Assembly (NCBI GenBank): GCA_000708835.1
Contig: DF237455.1
Location: forward strand, 1-64,000
Origin: Klebsormidium nitens
Lineage: Eukaryota > Streptophyta > Klebsormidiophyceae > Klebsormidiales > Klebsormidiaceae
DNA length: 64,000 nt
Reading direction: 5' to 3'
Shown: one piece after another, positions 60,494 through 64,000 of the stretch
How positions within the stretch are numbered: position 1 is the stretch's first letter
Layout of the letters: each line of letters starts with the position of its first letter
Position numbers and translations under genes: made by a program
Notes under the pieces: model-generated
Databases searched by the model: none
What the model was told of the DNA's origin: nothing
What the model saw: only the letters and a program-made list of their open reading frames with translations

Positions 60494-62802
60494 CGTACAC
60501 GTTTCGCATTCCGCCAGCCACTCGGCTCTGAAAATTCTCAACAGGCTACAGCAGCCTTCAAGGAAGCTGATGACGCGCCAAGCTCGTTGTCTGCCTCCAA
60601 CTCATTGAAGCTCTTTCGATGCATTGCTCAAGCTGATTATACGTTCGATCTGCATTTGCCATTCTCCGTTGATCGTCCTCCAAGGCGCACGAATACCATC
60701 ATCTACCAATAATTGTTGAATCCTAAAGACCTAAAAGTTCCTCTTACTGGCTTTGCATGCTGTTTGCCCATTCACAGCAATGAGCACCTCGATCCAGGTT
60801 TTGCATTCTGCAGGTTGAGGTTTGCTAGCTGAAAGCTAGAGCGAGATGTGCCAACCGTTTTCCCACTTAGACTTCGATCAGCCACAAAGTTGCCACGGTG
60901 TCAATAAGTTTCTTGGCATGCCGAGAAATTGCAGTAACGCTAGGTCGCCCATATATTCCATCGGTTACAATCTGTGGATTCTCACAACTTGCAACTTGCC
61001 TGAGTTGTAGGTATATGCATGATCCGTACGCCGTACGAACGAATGTCGGCTGAAATTCGGGTACCATACATGAAGAGCTGCGCATACCCTACACAGACCG
61101 TACATACTACACAGTGTATCCAACGGCCTTTCCGCAATCCTGTTTGCAGACAGGCCTCATCTAGCCGTCAAGTAAGTGTGCGCGCGTCTGACAGGAAGGT
61201 CCGAGTCGAGGCCGGCTGACCACTTTCATCCGACATCGGACATCCTGCAAAGGCTAAACCACGCATGCACAGAGCGGAGGCACGACCTACGTACTTGCTA
61301 GTTAGGTACATCTGAACACGCTGCCAAGTTTACAACTTCGTGACGGCCGCCGACAAGCTCTGTACGGCTCCGCCGATTCACCTTCTCCCTGCAAGCCGAC
61401 TGCCCGGCGCCGACCGGTGTTCGACAAGAGCGAAACCGTCACCCTCACGGCGGCCGACAAGTTTGCCACCCGGCCGACTTAGCCGAGGGGCCTCAGCGGA
61501 AATGCCAACACCCTGTTGCACAGCAAACGTTTAATGTGGTTGTCCTTGATGAGGTGGTCGGGCGTCTGAACCGGGAGACAAGCCGACTGAATCGGATACC
61601 GTCAGCGGCTTCAATCGACTGACCGGAGGAAAGTCGGACTGGGAGAGGACCGTACAGGTGCAAAAGATTTCGAAACATACCGCGGCGATGCAGCTCGCTA
61701 GTGCTGTGACACTGAAAGACAGGCTGCTAAACAGCCAAGGCTTTGAGGGCCTTGTGTTAGGTATTTTGCAGAAGGGTCGAAGTTGTAATATACCGTTAAA
61801 ATTCTGGAATTTTTTAGCAACGTGCCAGGAATAGCATCAATGAATCCGGTCTGAGTTTATCTTACAGGAAACAGAGTAACCCAGTAGACTTTCAGAGTAA
61901 AAGACTCCGACGCAGCTGGCCTGGAGAGCTTTAATTGATGACCTGCGCACGTCATCCCATGTGCGCCCAGCTAGGCAAGAGATTTAGAAGCGCGGGAGGC
62001 AACCAATGATTGTCTGCATGCGTATTGGAACTTCTACTGGCTCTGGCGATGGGCCGAAACGAAGCACAATGATCAGCTCTGTAAGAGAAATGAAACACGT
62101 TGGAAACCGGTGCCTGCAATGAGTGCCTTATCACAATTTTGTCGTGCTGTTAAAGTGAAACAGGATAAGCGTGCTGAAGAAGGAAGGGCGTCAGGAAACA
62201 CCGATCAGAGATCAGGGATCAGAAATCAGGGATCAGGGATCAGGGATCAGGGATTAGGCATCAGTAGTTGGGAATCAGTAATCACAATCTGAAACACCAC
62301 ACACCATGAGAGGAGCGCAAGCAAAGGCGGACTTCTCCATGTAAGAGTTGTCCAGGCTGGTTTAAAAGAGTACGTCCTCCGCTCGAAAGAATGCGTGTAG
62401 GGCCTGCGCTGATCAGGGTAAGTTTCATTTTTCCTGCCTACTCGAAATTCTCTCTCTTTTGACTCCGTATCTGAAGACAGCGATTGCGCACTGATCTGCA
62501 AACCGTAAAGGTTTTGTGCGTGTGCTCAGTCGATACGCGCTTTTGGCCAGGGCTGCAGAACGAGACCTCTCAAACCCAAGACAACATTTGTCATGAACAC
62601 CAAGGTGGGCGAGTACGGCCAAACAGGATTGCAGGTACCTGGAGACACTGGAATGGCCACTCTGGCCGTTATTATACATCACATTGCATCACGGTCATTC
62701 CTCAGACCTGAAAGCACTCGGCTACTTACGTTCCTTTGTGAGTCAGAGGGCGTCTTGTGACTCCATCTACAGCACTTCTGTTGCACTGCAGGGATGATCA
62801 TC
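60494..62802. other. Divergent spacer between Tectonic and the right-edge gene
   Basis: No gene is supported. It holds the 5' regions of both genes, a likely 5'UTR intron acceptor just before 62803 (GCACTGCAG|GG), and a short 7-bp microsatellite (62203-62262). Confidence 0.5.
62203..62262 (+). repeat. Imperfect 7-bp tandem repeat (GATCAGG)
   Basis: About eight units of GATCAGG or AATCAGG in a row. Confidence 0.85.
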
Positions 62803-64000
62803 ATGGAACGTCGCAAGCATGGCGCCGTCCCTCCAAGTGCCACGTGGCACAGCCTCATTGCAGCGATCGGGTTGGTCGGCCTTCTCTTTGTAAGGCAAGC
62901 GGAGGGGGGCGTTTCGGGGCAGCCCATGTGTGACTACCAGCCTGGAGCAGGAATGGGGAACACCTTTATTTTGTCGAGAATGTCGGTGCCCTTCGCAAAG
63001 GACGACTCACTGGGGGAGTTCTACGTGGATGAGGGACGCCGCCTCATGTTCACCACGTGGAACAACGGGGTGAGGACACGTGTGATCTGACGGGTGGTTG
63101 TCGACTCCAAAGACATCTGCAGCCTTTCAAACAATGTCTTGCTGAGTCATTGGACCGCTTGCAAACACCTTGCAAAGCAGCGCCTCTGAGTTGGATTCAA
63201 ACACGTCCGGTTGCAAGAACTTCAAAAAGGGGCGTAGTACAAGATCTTCAACCAGAGTCGTAAGCAGCATGTTTGCGAAAGTGGCCGACACCTGTCTTTG
63301 AAGCTGTGACAGCTGTCCGACATTGACTTTATATGCATGGAACAGGTGTACATGTTCCCGCTGTCACTGGACGGGAGTTACCTGCCCACGTTCCTGTGCC
63401 CCCAGAAGAAGCTGCAAACGCTGAACTATGCCAACGGGAACCTCATGCTGATTCCCTTGGCTCTGGACACGTCTCGGGGCATCCTCTTTGCGCCGAGCGA
63501 AACAGGCGGCTCAAGTTCCAAGCCGATTTGGTATGCCATTGAGTACACAGGTGAGCAGAGGAGGCTTGCACTTTACCCTTTGCGAAGTCAGTACCGACAC
63601 ATCGGTAGGACAGACAAGAGCGCATCAATCCCAGCAGTCGATTGCCGTGCTGTTTTTCCTACCTTTTTGAGCGCCACATGGTTCTGTGAAGCGGCTTTCT
63701 GCAAAGCAGTCGTGTGCTTTGCAAGGGCAGTAAACGAGAAGAGCTTACGCCCCCATAGTAGCTGCTTCTACAGTGTTGATGTGGTCCCTGAGCCTGAGAG
63801 TGGAGTCTTGTGCACAACCTTGTAAAGTACTCACCTTTTCCGCACTGCGGCAAGCAGAACCTATGCAAATCAACTTCCCCGATGGAAGCCTACTGTTTAC
63901 GGTGGAACTTATTCCGTGTGTATTTGTCGAGAATGCAAAGCGTAGTCGATCAGTGCACGCTTAACCACCGCTCCTCATTGCCCACCTTTCCTCATCACAG
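62803..64000 (+). CDS. Secreted beta-propeller-like protein, paralogue of the left-edge gene (5' exons only)
   Basis: Exon 1 is 62803-63069 and exon 2 is 63346-63550. Alternative in-frame starts exist at 62794, but 62803 (MERRKHGAV) aligns with the left-edge gene. The hydrophobic stretch (SLIAAIGLVGLLFV) fits a signal peptide. Exon 1 ends FTTWNNG and exon 2 runs VYMFPLSLDGSYLPTFLCPQ..ALDTSRGILFAPSETGG; both match the left gene almost residue for residue. Exon 2 is exactly 205 bp in both, and the introns are similar in length (276 versus 292 bp). The window stops at an AG (CTTTCCTCATCACAG) that is probably the exon 3 acceptor. Unlike the left copy, no frame problem is visible in the part shown. 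Confidence 0.78.

Overview
Organism. This is nuclear DNA of a green-lineage eukaryote. The genes have many introns of about 60-2300 bp with GT-AG borders (and two GC-AG introns), and exons are visibly richer in G+C than introns. The gene set is plant-like: an SOS1-type Na+/H+ antiporter, a bifunctional PFK2/FBPase2 with an N-terminal carbohydrate-binding region, a bHLH factor with an ACT-like domain, an FIP2/KCTD9-type BTB-pentapeptide protein, the plant-type mitochondrial ATP synthase epsilon subunit, and a hydroxyproline-rich-type secreted protein. A Tectonic (ciliary transition zone) gene says the organism makes flagellated cells. Together these suggest a streptophyte alga; Klebsormidium-like is my inference, not something the sequence proves.

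Layout. 1-5297 (-): secreted protein with beta-propeller-like strands and a long PPPD-repeat tail running off the left edge. 5.3-9.0 kb: no gene seen. 9044-13426 (-): bHLH-ACT transcription factor. It is divergent from 14.8-24.15 kb (+): 6-phosphofructo-2-kinase/fructose-2,6-bisphosphatase. 26457-43272 (+): SOS1 in 22 exons, 1121 codons once one extra base in exon 17 is discounted. It converges on 44952-49903 (-): FIP2-like, 11 exons, 303 aa. 50640-50823 (+): first exon of ATP synthase epsilon. 51.4-53.2 kb: two unassigned ORFs and a 770-bp structure with terminal inverted repeats. 53839-60493 (-): Tectonic, 9 exons, 659 aa. 62803-64000 (+): first exons of a close paralogue of the left-edge gene, in opposite orientation, about 57 kb away.

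For bHLH, SOS1 (with the one-base caveat), FIP2 and Tectonic I could chain exons so that every splice phase closes and the coding length is a multiple of three.

Most notable signal. Introns of F2KP and SOS1 repeatedly hold decayed tandem copies of the edge of the adjacent exon, together with its splice site. Some copies lie downstream (exon 3' end plus donor) and some upstream (acceptor plus exon 5' end). At least seven separate places show this. One F2KP copy is still in frame with usable splice sites, and one SOS1 exon has copies on both sides. This looks like an active local process that generates new splice sites or alternative exons. Other signals are a 65-bp-arm hairpin in an SOS1 intron, marked over-representation of the palindrome TGACGTCA inside exons, and several one-base homopolymer frameshifts (sequencing error or real decay).
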